A stretch of 51,050 bases of DNA from Nonomuraea sp. SBT364 (GTDB taxonomy: Bacteria > Actinomycetota > Actinomycetes > Streptosporangiales > Streptosporangiaceae): NCBI RefSeq assembly GCF_001083785.1, contig NZ_LAVL01000051.1:1-51050 (forward strand). Direction: 5' to 3'. The notes under the pieces are model-generated. The model had not been told where the DNA came from and made no database searches. It was given only the letters and a program-made list of their open reading frames with translations. How positions within the stretch are numbered: the stretch's first letter is position 1; every line of letters begins with the position of its first letter. This document shows, piece after piece, positions 33,767 to 41,863 of the stretch. The translations under genes and the position numbers were made by a program.

Positions 33767-35140
33767 ATGACTACTACTGTTGAATCGCCTCCCGTGAGCG
33801 TGGTCTCCACGCGCTACCGGGCCGTCAGCGTCGGGCTGGTAGCGCTGGTCATGCTGGTGGCGTTCGAGGCGATGGCGGTGGCCACGGCCATGCCCGTGGT
33901 CGCCCGTGAGCTCGGCGGCATGCACCTGTACAACCTGGCCTTCAGCGCCACGCTGGCGGCCAGCGTGATCGCCACCGTGCTCGGCGGCCGGTGGAGCGAC
34001 GTGCGGGGGCCGATGCAGCCCATCGCGACCGGCGTCGTGGGCTTCGTGGCCGGGCTGCTGATCGCCGGCTTCGCGCCGACCATGGAGGTGCTGGTCGCCG
34101 GCCGGTTCGTGCAGGGGCTCGGCGCCGGGCTGATCCAGGTCGCGTTGTACGTGCTGGTCGCCCGGGTCTATCCCGGGGAGCTGCATCCCAAGGTGTTCGC
34201 CCTGTTCTCGGCCGCCTGGGTGGTGCCGTCGATGGTGGGCCCGACGATCGCCGGGCTCGTCGTGGAGAACATCGACTGGCGGTGGATCTTCTGGGGCGTC
34301 TCCCTCATCGTGATCCCCGCGGCGCTGCTGCTGTGGCGCGGCTCCGGCGGCCAGGCGGCGGGCGACGGCGGTGCCGGGCCCGCCCCCGGTCTCGGCCGCA
34401 AGCTCGTCTGGGCGACGCTGACCGCCGTGGCCGCCGCCCTCATCCAGTACGGCAGCGCGCTGGAGCTCGGCGGCGTCCCGCTGCTCGCGGCCGGGGTCGT
34501 CCTGCTGGCCGTCGCCCTGCCCAGACTGCTGCCGGCCGGCGCGCTCCGGGCCGCCCGCGGTCTGCCGACCGCGCCCGTGCTGCGCGGGCTGGCCTACGGC
34601 GCGCTCATGGCCGCGCAGGTGCTGATCCCGCTCATGCTCATCAACGAGCGCGGCCTGACGCCGACCGGCGCCGGCGTCGTCCTCACCATCGGCGCCCTCG
34701 GCTGGTCCGCCGGCTCCTGGCTCAAGGGCCGCGGCACGATCGGCAACCTGACCGCGCTGCGCGGCGGCGCCCTCATGGTCGCCGCCGGCATCAGCCTCAT
34801 CTCGCTCGTGCTGATCGACGCCGTCCCCATCGCCCTGGCGTACGTGGCCATGGCCGTCTCCGGGCTCGGCATCGGCGCCCTGCACCCGACGGTGTCCGTG
34901 ATGGTGCTGGAGATGTCCAGGGCCGGCGAGGAAGGCCAGAACAGCGCCGCGCTCGGCGTCGGAGAGTCCGTCTTCACCGTGGTCGCCGTCGCGATCACCG
35001 GCGCCCTGTTCACCGCGACCGGAGAGGCGTACCTTGTCGGACTGGGCTTCACCGTCGCGCTCGCCCTCCTGGCCGCGATCCTGGCCCCGCGTTTTGCCCA
35101 GCCTGCCGGGGCGGGCACACTGGAGGGGACCGCGTCATAA
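33767..35140 (+). CDS. MFS transporter
   Basis: A 457-residue major-facilitator protein with 12-14 membrane helices. GGRWSDVRGPMQPIATG is a motif-A variant; AGRFVQGLGAGLIQVALYVLV and WVVPSMVGPTIAGLVVENIDWRW (motif C and after) resemble DHA-type exporters. The cytoplasmic loop in the middle is short and Gly-rich. ATG 33767 has no ribosome-binding site, but TAGTTT (33755-33760) sits 7 nt upstream, fitting a leaderless message. It ends 10 nt before the enolase-like gene, which has its own strong ribosome-binding site, so the two probably form an operon. The substrate is unknown. Confidence 0.9.
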   Translation: MTTTVESPPVSVVSTRYRAVSVGLVALVMLVAFEAMAVATAMPVVARELGGMHLYNLAFSATLAASVIATVLGGRWSDVRGPMQPIATGVVGFVAGLLIAGFAPTMEVLVAGRFVQGLGAGLIQVALYVLVARVYPGELHPKVFALFSAAWVVPSMVGPTIAGLVVENIDWRWIFWGVSLIVIPAALLLWRGSGGQAAGDGGAGPAPGLGRKLVWATLTAVAAALIQYGSALELGGVPLLAAGVVLLAVALPRLLPAGALRAARGLPTAPVLRGLAYGALMAAQVLIPLMLINERGLTPTGAGVVLTIGALGWSAGSWLKGRGTIGNLTALRGGALMVAAGISLISLVLIDAVPIALAYVAMAVSGLGIGALHPTVSVMVLEMSRAGEEGQNSAALGVGESVFTVVAVAITGALFTATGEAYLVGLGFTVALALLAAILAPRFAQPAGAGTLEGTAS

Positions 35141-35150
35141 AGGGGGGTAC

Positions 35151-36155
35151 ATGCCGCGAGTGCGCGAGCTTGAGGTGTTCCGTGTCGTCCTGCCGTTCGG
35201 CAGGCGCACGGAGAGCCTCCTGGTGAAGCTCACGGATCACGGCGGCATGATCGGCTGGGGTGAGGCCGTGACACCGGCCCCCAAAGCCTGGTCCCGGCTG
35301 GAGGAGACGCTCGGCGCCGAGCTCGTCGGCGTCGACTGGGAGCATCCCGACAGCGTTCCCGGCACCGATCCGGCCGTCGACCTGGCCTGCTGGGACCTGT
35401 GGACCCGGATGCGCGGCGTGCCTCTGGCCGACGCCATCGGCGGCACCCGCACGTCGCTGGTGGCCACCGTCCGGCTCACGCCCGACGCGTCCCTGGAGAG
35501 CCTGGTGACCCGGGTCAACCAGCAGGTGTGCGCCGGCTACGGGCACGTCACGCTCGACGTGCGGCCCGGCTGGGACGTCGAGCCCGTCCGCGCCGTGCGC
35601 GCCGCCTACCCGGCGCTCACGCTCGCCGTCGACGGCGCCGGCACCTACACCGAGGACGCCCAGCTGGTGGCGCTCGACTCCTACGGGGTGGAGGTCATCG
35701 AGCGGCCGTTCCCGGCCACCGACGTCTTCGCCCACGCCGCCCTCCAGGACCAGGTGTCCGCCTCGGTGGCCGTCGAGCTGCGCAGCACGGCCGACCTGGA
35801 CGACTACCTGACGGTCCGGGCCGCCAAGGTCCTGCTGCTGCGCCCCTCCGCGTTCCCGTCGCTGAGCGAGGCCCGCCGCGCCCACGACCGCGCCGCTGCG
35901 GCCGGCTGGGACATCCAGTGCACCGGCGGCGAGGGCGCCGGGCCCGCCCGTGCCGCCACGGTCGCCGTCGCCGCGCTGCCCGGCTGCACGCTGCCCTGCG
36001 ACGTGACGCAGCCGCCGCGCAACAACCAGATCGTCGACCCGATCGTCGGCGCCAACGCCGGCGTGATCGCGGTCCCCCTCACCCAGCCCGGCCTCGGCCA
36101 CACGGTCGACGAAGCACGCGTCCGCCGCCTGGCCAAAGACTACTTCCACGCCTGA
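35151..36155 (+). CDS. Enolase-superfamily protein lacking catalytic lysines
   Basis: A 334-residue relative of o-succinylbenzoate synthase/N-acylamino acid racemase (MenC2/NAAAR). Similarity is clear over the whole length: IGWGEAVTP in the capping domain, then RPGWDVEPVRAVRAAYP, DAQLVALDSYGVEVIERPF, LPGCTLPCDVTQ and PGLGHTVDEARV. Compared with NAAAR, the KxK lysines are Thr134 and Asp136, the third metal ligand Asp is Glu209, and the opposite lysine is Arg231; only Asp161 and Glu184 of the metal site remain. Racemase or OSBS chemistry is therefore unlikely, and it may be a non-enzymatic or re-tasked paralogue. AAAGGGGGG precedes ATG 35151. Confidence 0.82.
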   Translation: MPRVRELEVFRVVLPFGRRTESLLVKLTDHGGMIGWGEAVTPAPKAWSRLEETLGAELVGVDWEHPDSVPGTDPAVDLACWDLWTRMRGVPLADAIGGTRTSLVATVRLTPDASLESLVTRVNQQVCAGYGHVTLDVRPGWDVEPVRAVRAAYPALTLAVDGAGTYTEDAQLVALDSYGVEVIERPFPATDVFAHAALQDQVSASVAVELRSTADLDDYLTVRAAKVLLLRPSAFPSLSEARRAHDRAAAAGWDIQCTGGEGAGPARAATVAVAALPGCTLPCDVTQPPRNNQIVDPIVGANAGVIAVPLTQPGLGHTVDEARVRRLAKDYFHA

Positions 36156-36158
36156 CGA

Positions 36159-36280
36159 GCACCTGGCCCGGTCGTGGTGGGATGCCTGAGGGGGCACCTG
36201 GCCCGATCGAGGTGGGATGCCTGAGGAGGCACCTGGCCGGGTCGTGGTGGGATGCCTGAGGGGCACCTGGCCCCGATCGG
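36159..36280 (+). repeat. 35-bp tandem repeat array, 3.5 copies
   Basis: Units beginning GCACCTGGCC start at 36159, 36194, 36229 and 36263 (periods 35, 35, 34). Each contains TCGTGG or TCGAGG followed by TGGGATGCCTGAGG; the fourth is partial. The array fills the gap between the enolase-like and methyltransferase genes. There are no spacers, so it is not a CRISPR; it is a VNTR-like intergenic repeat. Confidence 0.9.
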
Positions 36281-36304
36281 TTGGATATACGAGGGAAGGA
36301 CTGT

Positions 36305-36961
36305 ATGAGCGAGGAGCGCGATCCCGACGCCGACGCGCGGCGGCTGGCGGCTGAGTCGCTGGCGGAAGGCGACGCGGTGGGGTGGTTCGAGCGGCTCTAC
36401 GCGGAGTCGGGGAGCGGGGACGCGATCGTGCCGTGGGACTCCGGCGCGGCGCACCCACTGCTCGTCGAATGGGCCGGTGACCTGCGGGGCGAGGGGCGGC
36501 CGGCGCTCGTGGTGGGCGCCGGGCTGGGCGACGACGCCGAGTACGTCGCGGGCCTCGGCTTCGAGACGGTGGCGTTCGACGTGAGCGAGTCGGCGGTGCG
36601 GCTGGCCCGCGAGCGCTTCCCCGGCTCGCGCGTCCGCTATCGGGCGGCCGATCTGCTGGCGCCGCCCGCCGAGTGGGAGCGGGCGTTCGACCTGGTCGTG
36701 GAGATCATGACGGTTCAGGCGCTGCCGGAGGAGCTGCACGCCGCCGCCATCGAGCGCGTCGCCTCCTTCGTCCGGCCCGGTGGCACGCTGCTGGTCATCG
36801 CGATGGCGCGGGACGAGGGCGGCCCGGTGCCCGCCCCGCCGTGGCCGCTGACCCCGTCGGAGCTCGCGGCCTTCGCCACGGGCGGGCTGGCGGCGGGCAA
36901 GACCGAGGAGTTCCGCGACGGGCTCCGGCACCGCTGCCGGGCCACCTTCCACCGCCCGTGA
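36305..36961 (+). CDS. SAM-dependent methyltransferase (TPMT-like)
   Basis: A 218-residue class I methyltransferase. The opening GWFERLYAESGSGDAIVPWD matches the thiopurine/halide methyltransferase-like group. ALVVGAGLGDDAEYVAGLG is the SAM-binding motif I, VAFDVSESAVRLARERFP holds the ribose-binding acidic residue, and FDLVVEIMTVQALP is motif IV. The acceptor is unknown; relatives methylate thiols, halides or small heterocycles. ATG 36305 is preceded by GGAAGGA, close to the 35-bp repeat array, which ends 24 nt upstream. Confidence 0.87.
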   Translation: MSEERDPDADARRLAAESLAEGDAVGWFERLYAESGSGDAIVPWDSGAAHPLLVEWAGDLRGEGRPALVVGAGLGDDAEYVAGLGFETVAFDVSESAVRLARERFPGSRVRYRAADLLAPPAEWERAFDLVVEIMTVQALPEELHAAAIERVASFVRPGGTLLVIAMARDEGGPVPAPPWPLTPSELAAFATGGLAAGKTEEFRDGLRHRCRATFHRP

Positions 36962-36975
36962 ACCGGGGCTGACGG

Positions 36976-37034
36976 CCCGCAAAGAGGATGGAACACCCGT
37001 AAGAGGATGTGACACCCGCAAAAAGGGGATGAAA
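36976..37034 (+). repeat. Three ~20-nt direct repeats before TOPRIM gene
   Basis: CCCGCAAAGAGGATGGAACA-like units begin at 36976, 36996 and 37015 (periods 20 and 19), sharing CCCG(C/T)AA-A-GG-GATG. They lie between the methyltransferase stop and the TOPRIM gene and could be a regulator-binding array or simple duplication. Confidence 0.5.
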
Positions 37035-37064
37035 GCGCTCCGGGCCAGGTGCGAGGCTGGGCAC

Positions 37065-37625
37065 GTGAGCGACATGCGAACCGTCGTCCTGGTCGAGGGC
37101 GCCAGCGACAAGTCGGCCGTCGAAGCGCTGGCCGAGCGTCGTGGCCGCGACCTGGCGGCCGAAGGCGTCTCCCTGGTGGCGATGGGCGGTGCCACGAACA
37201 TCGGGACGTATATCGACAAGTACGGCCCTACTGGCCGCAATCTACGACTGGCCGGCCTGTGCGACGCCAGGGAGGAACGCGACTTCCGGCGGGTTCTCGA
37301 GCGCGCCGGCTTCGGCTCCGGCCTCAGCCGGGGCGACCTGGAGGCGCTCGGGTTCTTCGTGTGCGTCGCCGACCTGGAGGACGAGCTGATCCGCGCCCTC
37401 GGCACCGCCACGGTCGAGCGGGTCGTCGACGCCGAGGGCGAGCTCCGCTCGTTCCGCACGCTTCAGAGGCAGCCCGCCTGGCGCGGCGGCACCACTCACG
37501 CCCAGCTGCGCCGGTTCATGGGATCACGCGGCGGCCGCAAGCTCCGCTACTCCGGCCCGCTCGTCGCGGCGCTCGATCTCGATCGCGTGCCGCGGCCACT
37601 GGACAGGCTCCTGGCTCACGTATGA
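37065..37625 (+). CDS. Stand-alone TOPRIM domain protein (OLD-nuclease-like)
   Basis: A 186-residue protein consisting mainly of a TOPRIM fold. TVVLVEGASDKSAVEALAER carries the catalytic glutamate, GGATNIGTYIDKYG follows, and LAGLCDAREERDF has the acidic DxxE-type metal residues; FFVCVADLEDELIRALG continues as in the C-terminal nuclease part of OLD/RecF-like proteins. The ATPase half of OLD nucleases is absent, and no SMC-like gene adjoins it. GTG 37065 has GAGG at 8 nt; ATG 37074 is the alternative. A DNA nicking or nucleotidyl-transfer role is likely but unproven; the partner is unknown. Confidence 0.78.
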   Translation: MSDMRTVVLVEGASDKSAVEALAERRGRDLAAEGVSLVAMGGATNIGTYIDKYGPTGRNLRLAGLCDAREERDFRRVLERAGFGSGLSRGDLEALGFFVCVADLEDELIRALGTATVERVVDAEGELRSFRTLQRQPAWRGGTTHAQLRRFMGSRGGRKLRYSGPLVAALDLDRVPRPLDRLLAHV

Positions 37626-37692
37626 GCCGGCAGCGCCGGCGCGGGCGAAATCCGGTGGCCGCGACGACGACGGCGGGGGCATGATCGGGACC

Positions 37693-38076
37693 ATGGTGTC
37701 TGTTGTTCAGAACATGGCGATCGACTGTGCGAACGCCTACGAACTCGCCCGGTTCTGGAGCGAGGTGACCGGTCGTCCCCTGCATCCCGAGGACAGGCCG
37801 GGGGACGAGGAGACGCAGGTGCTGCTCCCGGACGGCCCCATCCTGCACTTCAACCAGGTGCCGGAGCCCAAGACGGGCAAGAACCGGCTGCACCTGTGCC
37901 TGTGCCCGCGGAGCTCGCGCGAGGAGGAGGTCGGCCGGCTGCTGGGCCTGGGCGCCACCCTCGTCGCCGATCGGCGCCACTCCGACGGCACGGGCTGGGT
38001 GGTTCTCGTCGACCCCGAGGGCAACGAGTTCTGCGTCCTGCGCAGTGAGTCCGAGCGCGCGGCCGCACTCTCGTAG
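37693..38076 (+). CDS. VOC (glyoxalase/bleomycin-resistance fold) protein
   Basis: A 127-residue vicinal-oxygen-chelate protein. SVVQNMAIDCANAYELARFWSEVTG opens the first beta-alpha-beta unit, FNQVPEPKTGKNRLHLCL the metal-side strand, and GTGWVVLVDPEGNEFCVL closes it. The conserved His and Glu at usual metal positions are partly kept (LHLCL, NEFCV). The usual family start MVSVVQN favours ATG 37693; ATG 37681 in the same frame is possible, and neither has a strong ribosome-binding site. The substrate is unknown; members detoxify electrophiles or bind drugs. The 166-nt gap downstream holds no recognisable gene. Confidence 0.82.
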   Translation: MVSVVQNMAIDCANAYELARFWSEVTGRPLHPEDRPGDEETQVLLPDGPILHFNQVPEPKTGKNRLHLCLCPRSSREEEVGRLLGLGATLVADRRHSDGTGWVVLVDPEGNEFCVLRSESERAAALS

Positions 38077-38242
38077 GAGGCGTGACGGCGTACGAGCTGG
38101 GTGAGGTCGTGGCCGGGCGGCGAGGCGGTGCGGGCGGAGGCGGCCGGGGTGCGGCCCGACTGGCTGGGCCGGCCCGGCCTGGGCCTGAAGGTCGACCCCG
38201 GAGGTTCACCTGATGCCGGGGTCCATCGGCGGCCGAGGCCGG

Positions 38243-39382
38243 TCAGGCCGACAGGGCGGCGTCCAGGAGGAGGGCCCCGGCGCCCAGCAGCGCGGCGTCC
38301 CGCCCGGCGCGGGCCGGGGCGATCTCCAGGTCGCGGGTGGCCAGCGGCAGGCACCGCTCGTACACCGTGGCCCGGATCGAGGTGACCAGCGGTTCGGCGG
38401 CCGAGAGGCTGCCGCCGACGGCCACCACGTCGGGGTTGAAGAAGTTCACCAGCGCCGTGAGCACCTCGCCGATGCGCCGGCCCGCGCCGCGCACCAGGCT
38501 GGTGGCCTCCGGGACGGCGTCGTTGACCAGCGCCACGATGTCGGCCGTGCGCTCCACCTCGATGCCGGCGGCGGCCAGCGCGGCGGCCAGGGCGGCGCCG
38601 CTGGCGTGCACCTCCAGGCAGTCGGCGTGCCCGCACGCGCAGACCACCGGGGCGGCCGAGCGGACCGGGACGTGACTGATGTCGCCCGCCGCGCCCCGGC
38701 CCCGGTGCAGGCGGCCGTTGACGATCATGCCGCAGCCGATGCCGGTGCCGGCCTTGAGCACCATCAGGTTCTCGCTGCCCGGCCAGGAGCGGGCCTCGCC
38801 GACGGCCATGAGATTGGCGTCGTTCTCCACCAGGATCGGCAGGTCGTACCGGGCCGACAGCCGCTCGGCCACGGGGTAGTCGTTCCAGCCGGGCATGCGG
38901 GAGGGGTTGACGACGCGGCTGGTGGCGGGGTCGACGGGGCCGGGGATGCCGGTGCCGACGCCGCGCAGCGGCACGGCGGCGGGCACGTGCGAGGTGAGCA
39001 GGTCGTCGAAGGCGTCCGCCAGCCAGCCGAGCGTGTGCTCAGGCCCCTTGGCGATCTCGCAGGGCCGCTCCTCCACCACGAAGGGCACGCCGCTCAGGTC
39101 GAGCAGGCCGAGCCGGGCGTGATGGGCGCCCAGGTCGGCGACGGCCAGCACGCCGGCGCCGGGGGACAGGCGCAGCCGCCGGGGCCGCCGGCCGCCGCGC
39201 GAGGCGCCGGAGCCCTCCTCGGCGAGCAGGCCCGCCTCGATCAGCTCCTCCACCCGCAGCGACACGCTGGAGGCAGCCAGCCCCGATAACCGGGCCAGGT
39301 CGGCGCGCGACTCGGCCTCGCCGATGGCGACGAGCCTCAGCAGGTCGCCCTGCGCCCCGTGTACGGGCAGCCGCTGGTCCAT
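38243..39382 (-). CDS. ROK family transcriptional repressor
   Basis: A 379-residue protein with an N-terminal winged helix (ESRADLARLSGLAASSVSLRVEELIEAGLL) and a C-terminal ROK kinase-like domain. ADLGAHHARLGLLDL replaces the usual ATP-site DxGG, so kinase activity is doubtful. ILVENDANLMAVGEA and the zinc site CACGHADCLEVHASG are typical. It fits XylR/NagC-type regulators, which bind a small-molecule ligand. It is divergent from an amino-acid uptake/asparaginase operon whose promoter has a palindrome, so local control of that operon is likely. A TTGTCG-18-TATTCA promoter upstream suggests a leaderless message. Confidence 0.88.
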   Translation of the reverse strand: MDQRLPVHGAQGDLLRLVAIGEAESRADLARLSGLAASSVSLRVEELIEAGLLAEEGSGASRGGRRPRRLRLSPGAGVLAVADLGAHHARLGLLDLSGVPFVVEERPCEIAKGPEHTLGWLADAFDDLLTSHVPAAVPLRGVGTGIPGPVDPATSRVVNPSRMPGWNDYPVAERLSARYDLPILVENDANLMAVGEARSWPGSENLMVLKAGTGIGCGMIVNGRLHRGRGAAGDISHVPVRSAAPVVCACGHADCLEVHASGAALAAALAAAGIEVERTADIVALVNDAVPEATSLVRGAGRRIGEVLTALVNFFNPDVVAVGGSLSAAEPLVTSIRATVYERCLPLATRDLEIAPARAGRDAALLGAGALLLDAALSA

Positions 39383-39423
39383 GAGCAGATGAATATCACG
39401 TGTCGTCTAAGTTCGACAATCGC

Positions 39424-39481
39424 TTGACTTGCTCCGAAAAAGGCCACTAGCGTCCGCCTTGTCTTCGATATCGAACGAAGA
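39424..39481 (+). promoter_or_regulatory. Promoter and palindrome of asparagine-uptake operon
   Basis: -35 TTGACT (39424-39429) and -10 TAGCGT (39448-39453), spacer 18 nt. Just downstream is a perfect 12-bp palindrome TTCGATATCGAA (39464-39475) nested in TCTTCG...CGAAGA (39462-39481). This position, at or after the transcript start, fits repression by the divergent ROK protein. Confidence 0.55.
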
Positions 39482-39498
39482 TAGGAAGTGAGTTGGAC

Positions 39499-40401
39499 AT
39501 GAAGAGGATGGTCGCCGCGCTCGCCGTGGCCGTGTTAGGACTAGCCGCCTGCGGAGAGGCGAGCAGCCCGGCGGTGCCGGGGGCGTCGAAGAAGGCCGAC
39601 GTGCTGGCCGGCGCGCCCGTGGCCGCCGCGGCCGACATCCTGCCCGGCTCCACCATGGAGAAGATCAAGCAGCGCGGCGAGCTCATCGTCGGCGGCTCGC
39701 TGGACGCGCCCCTGCTGTCCCAGCAGAACCCCGTCACCGGTGAGGTCGAGGGGCTCGACGCGGACCTGGGCAAGGCGCTGGCGACGTACATCATCGGCGA
39801 GCCCAAGGTGAAGATCGTCAACTCGGCGTCGGAGACCAGGGAGGCGCTGCTCGCCAACGGCACCGTGGACGTCGTCTTCCAGACGTACACGATCACGCCG
39901 GAGCGGGCCGAGCAGGTCTCCTTCGCCGGGCCGTACTACACCTCGGGCCTGACCATCGCGGTGAAGAAGGGCACCACCGGCATCACCAAGCCGGAGGACC
40001 TGAACGGCAAGAAGGTGCTCGCGGGCGCGAACACCCCCGCCATCCCCGCGATCAAGAAGCTGGCCCCGCAGGCCGAGATCATCACGTTCGGCAGCGACCC
40101 GGAGTGCATGCAGGCGCTCAAGCAGGACCGCGGCGTCGCCTACGTGCAGGACGAGACCCTGCTGGTGGCCAACGCGCAGAAGGACCCGTCGATCGAGATC
40201 GTCACCAAGCCGTTCACCTCGGACCCGTACGGGATCGGGCTCAAGCACGGTGACGAGGACTTCAAGAAGTTCCTCAACGATTGGCTGAAGAAGACCCAGG
40301 ACACCGGGGTCTGGCAGCGGATCTGGAAGAACTCCATCGGCACCGTCGTCACCGGCGACGCGCCCGCGCCGCCGCAGATCGGCTCCGTGCCGGGGTCCTG
40401 A
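39499..40401 (+). CDS. Amino-acid ABC transporter substrate-binding lipoprotein
   Basis: A 300-residue periplasmic-binding-protein family 3 (SBP_bac_3) lipoprotein. The signal ends in LGLAAC (lipobox). The mature part shows IKQRGELIVGGSLDAPLLSQ, LDADLGKALATYIIG, NGTVDVVFQTYTITPERAEQ and VSFAGPYYTSGLTIAVKKG, as in glutamate/glutamine/polar amino-acid binders. ATG 39499 is 10 nt after AGGAAG. It is the first gene of a four-gene operon with two permeases and an L-asparaginase, so asparagine is the likely ligand (inference). Confidence 0.9.
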   Translation: MKRMVAALAVAVLGLAACGEASSPAVPGASKKADVLAGAPVAAAADILPGSTMEKIKQRGELIVGGSLDAPLLSQQNPVTGEVEGLDADLGKALATYIIGEPKVKIVNSASETREALLANGTVDVVFQTYTITPERAEQVSFAGPYYTSGLTIAVKKGTTGITKPEDLNGKKVLAGANTPAIPAIKKLAPQAEIITFGSDPECMQALKQDRGVAYVQDETLLVANAQKDPSIEIVTKPFTSDPYGIGLKHGDEDFKKFLNDWLKKTQDTGVWQRIWKNSIGTVVTGDAPAPPQIGSVPGS

Positions 40402-41045
40402 TGTCCGTCCTGTTCGATCACCTGCCCGAGCTCTGGCAGGGCCTGATCGTCACGTTGCAGCTCACCGCCGCGTCCTTCGCGGGCGCGGCGGTGCTCGCCG
40501 TGCTCGTCACCGCGCTGCGGGTGAGCCCGGTGCGGGTGCTGCGCGCGATCGGCACCGCCTACGTGGAGGCGTTCCAGAACCTGCCGCTGCTGGTGCTGCT
40601 CGTGCTGGCGGTCTTCGGCCTGCCGGAGATCGGCATCCAGGCCGGCCTGCTGCCCACGGCCATCGTGGTCATCGCCGTGTACGAGGCCGCCTACCTGGCC
40701 GAGGCGCTGCGCTCCGGCGTGAACGCCGTGTCGAAGGGCCAGGGCGAGGCGGCGCGGGCGATCGGGCTGACGTTCTCCCAGTCGCTGCGGCACGTCATCC
40801 TGCCGCAGGCGCTGCGCACGGTCGTGCAGCCGATCGGCAACATCTTCATCGCCACCGCCATGAACACCTCGCTGGCCGCCGCCGTGGGCGTGGTCGACCT
40901 GACCGCCGCGGCCAACCGGGTCAACCTGGCCGAGGCCCAGCCCATCCCGATCTTCGTCGGCGCGGGCCTGGCCTACGCGCTGATCGCCGCGTGTGCCGGA
41001 TTTGTCACCGGGCGGCTCGAACGCAGGCTGGTGATCCTCCGATGA
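40401..41045 (+). CDS. Amino-acid ABC transporter permease, first subunit
   Basis: A 214-residue HisM/GlnP-type permease with about five membrane helices. VTLQLTAASFAGAAVLAVL and FQNLPLLVLLVLAVFGLP are followed by the ATPase-coupling EAA loop EALRSGVNAVSKGQGEAARA-IGLTFSQSLRHVILPQALR. The start overlaps the binding-protein stop by 1 nt (TGATG), indicating coupled translation. It pairs with the next permease; no ATPase subunit is encoded in the operon. Confidence 0.92.
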   Translation: MSVLFDHLPELWQGLIVTLQLTAASFAGAAVLAVLVTALRVSPVRVLRAIGTAYVEAFQNLPLLVLLVLAVFGLPEIGIQAGLLPTAIVVIAVYEAAYLAEALRSGVNAVSKGQGEAARAIGLTFSQSLRHVILPQALRTVVQPIGNIFIATAMNTSLAAAVGVVDLTAAANRVNLAEAQPIPIFVGAGLAYALIAACAGFVTGRLERRLVILR

Positions 41046-41863
41046 GTACCGCGCTCTTCGACGAGCCCGGCCCCAGGGCACGCCGCCGGATCCGGGTCGC
41101 CACCGTGCTCGGCGCCGTCGCCGCGATCGCGCTCGCCGCCCTGGCCGTGCGGCAGTTCGCCGCCAACGGGCAGCTCGACGCCGCCCGCTGGCAGCCGTAC
41201 GCGACCTGGCCCATGTGGCGCTACCTGCTGGACGGGCTGTGGTCCACGGCGCTGGCCGCCGTCGTCACCGCCGCGCTCGCCATGGCCGCCGGGATCATGC
41301 TCGCGCTCGGCCGGCTGTCGCACCGCCGGTGGGTGCGGCTGCCCGCCGCCGCCTACGTCGAGGTGGTCAGGACCATCCCGGCGCTGCTGCTGGTGTACGT
41401 GGTGCTGTTCGCGCTGCCCCGGTACGGGCTGGACCTGCCGCTGTTCTGGAAACTGGTGGTGCCGCTGGCGGTGTCGAACGCGGCGGCGTTCGCCGAGATC
41501 TTCCGCGCCGGCATCCTGTCGGTCGAGCGCGGCCAGACGGAGGCGGGCCTGGCCGTCGGCCTCACGCGCTTCCAGACGATGCGCCTGGTGGTGCTGCCGC
41601 AGGCCGCGCGCCGCGTGCTGCCGTCGATCGTCAGCCAGTCGGTCGGCCTGCTCAAGGACACCTCCCTGGGCTTCGTCGTCAGCTACGCCGAGCTGCTCTA
41701 CAGCGGCAAGGTGCTGGCCGCCTACAACGGGCTGCTCATCCAGACGTACCTGGTCGTCGCGCTGATCTACCTGCTGGTCAACCTGTCGCTGTCCAAGCTG
41801 GCCCGCACGCTGGAGGCCCGTCAGCGGCTCGCCGTACCCAAGAGGAGACTCTCCCGTGCCTGA
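41042..41863 (+). CDS. Amino-acid ABC transporter permease, second subunit
   Basis: A 273-residue permease of the same family, with a longer N-terminal section (one extra helix and an extracytoplasmic loop QLDAARWQPYATWPMWRYLLDG). The EAA loop reads EIFRAGILSVERGQTEAG-LAVGLTRFQTMRLVVLPQA. ATG 41042 overlaps the previous stop by 4 nt. Together with the first permease it should form the heterodimeric membrane channel. The coupling ATPase must be supplied from elsewhere. Confidence 0.92.
   Translation: MSTALFDEPGPRARRRIRVATVLGAVAAIALAALAVRQFAANGQLDAARWQPYATWPMWRYLLDGLWSTALAAVVTAALAMAAGIMLALGRLSHRRWVRLPAAAYVEVVRTIPALLLVYVVLFALPRYGLDLPLFWKLVVPLAVSNAAAFAEIFRAGILSVERGQTEAGLAVGLTRFQTMRLVVLPQAARRVLPSIVSQSVGLLKDTSLGFVVSYAELLYSGKVLAAYNGLLIQTYLVVALIYLLVNLSLSKLARTLEARQRLAVPKRRLSRA

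Noticed and set aside
36159..36280. Possible CRISPR array
   Set aside because: Repeat units abut without unique spacers and no cas gene is present; it is a simple tandem repeat.
38077..38242. Possible small gene or gene remnant between VOC and ROK genes
   Set aside because: An open frame reads through it, but it continues into the antisense of the ROK gene and shows no family motif; too short to support a remnant.
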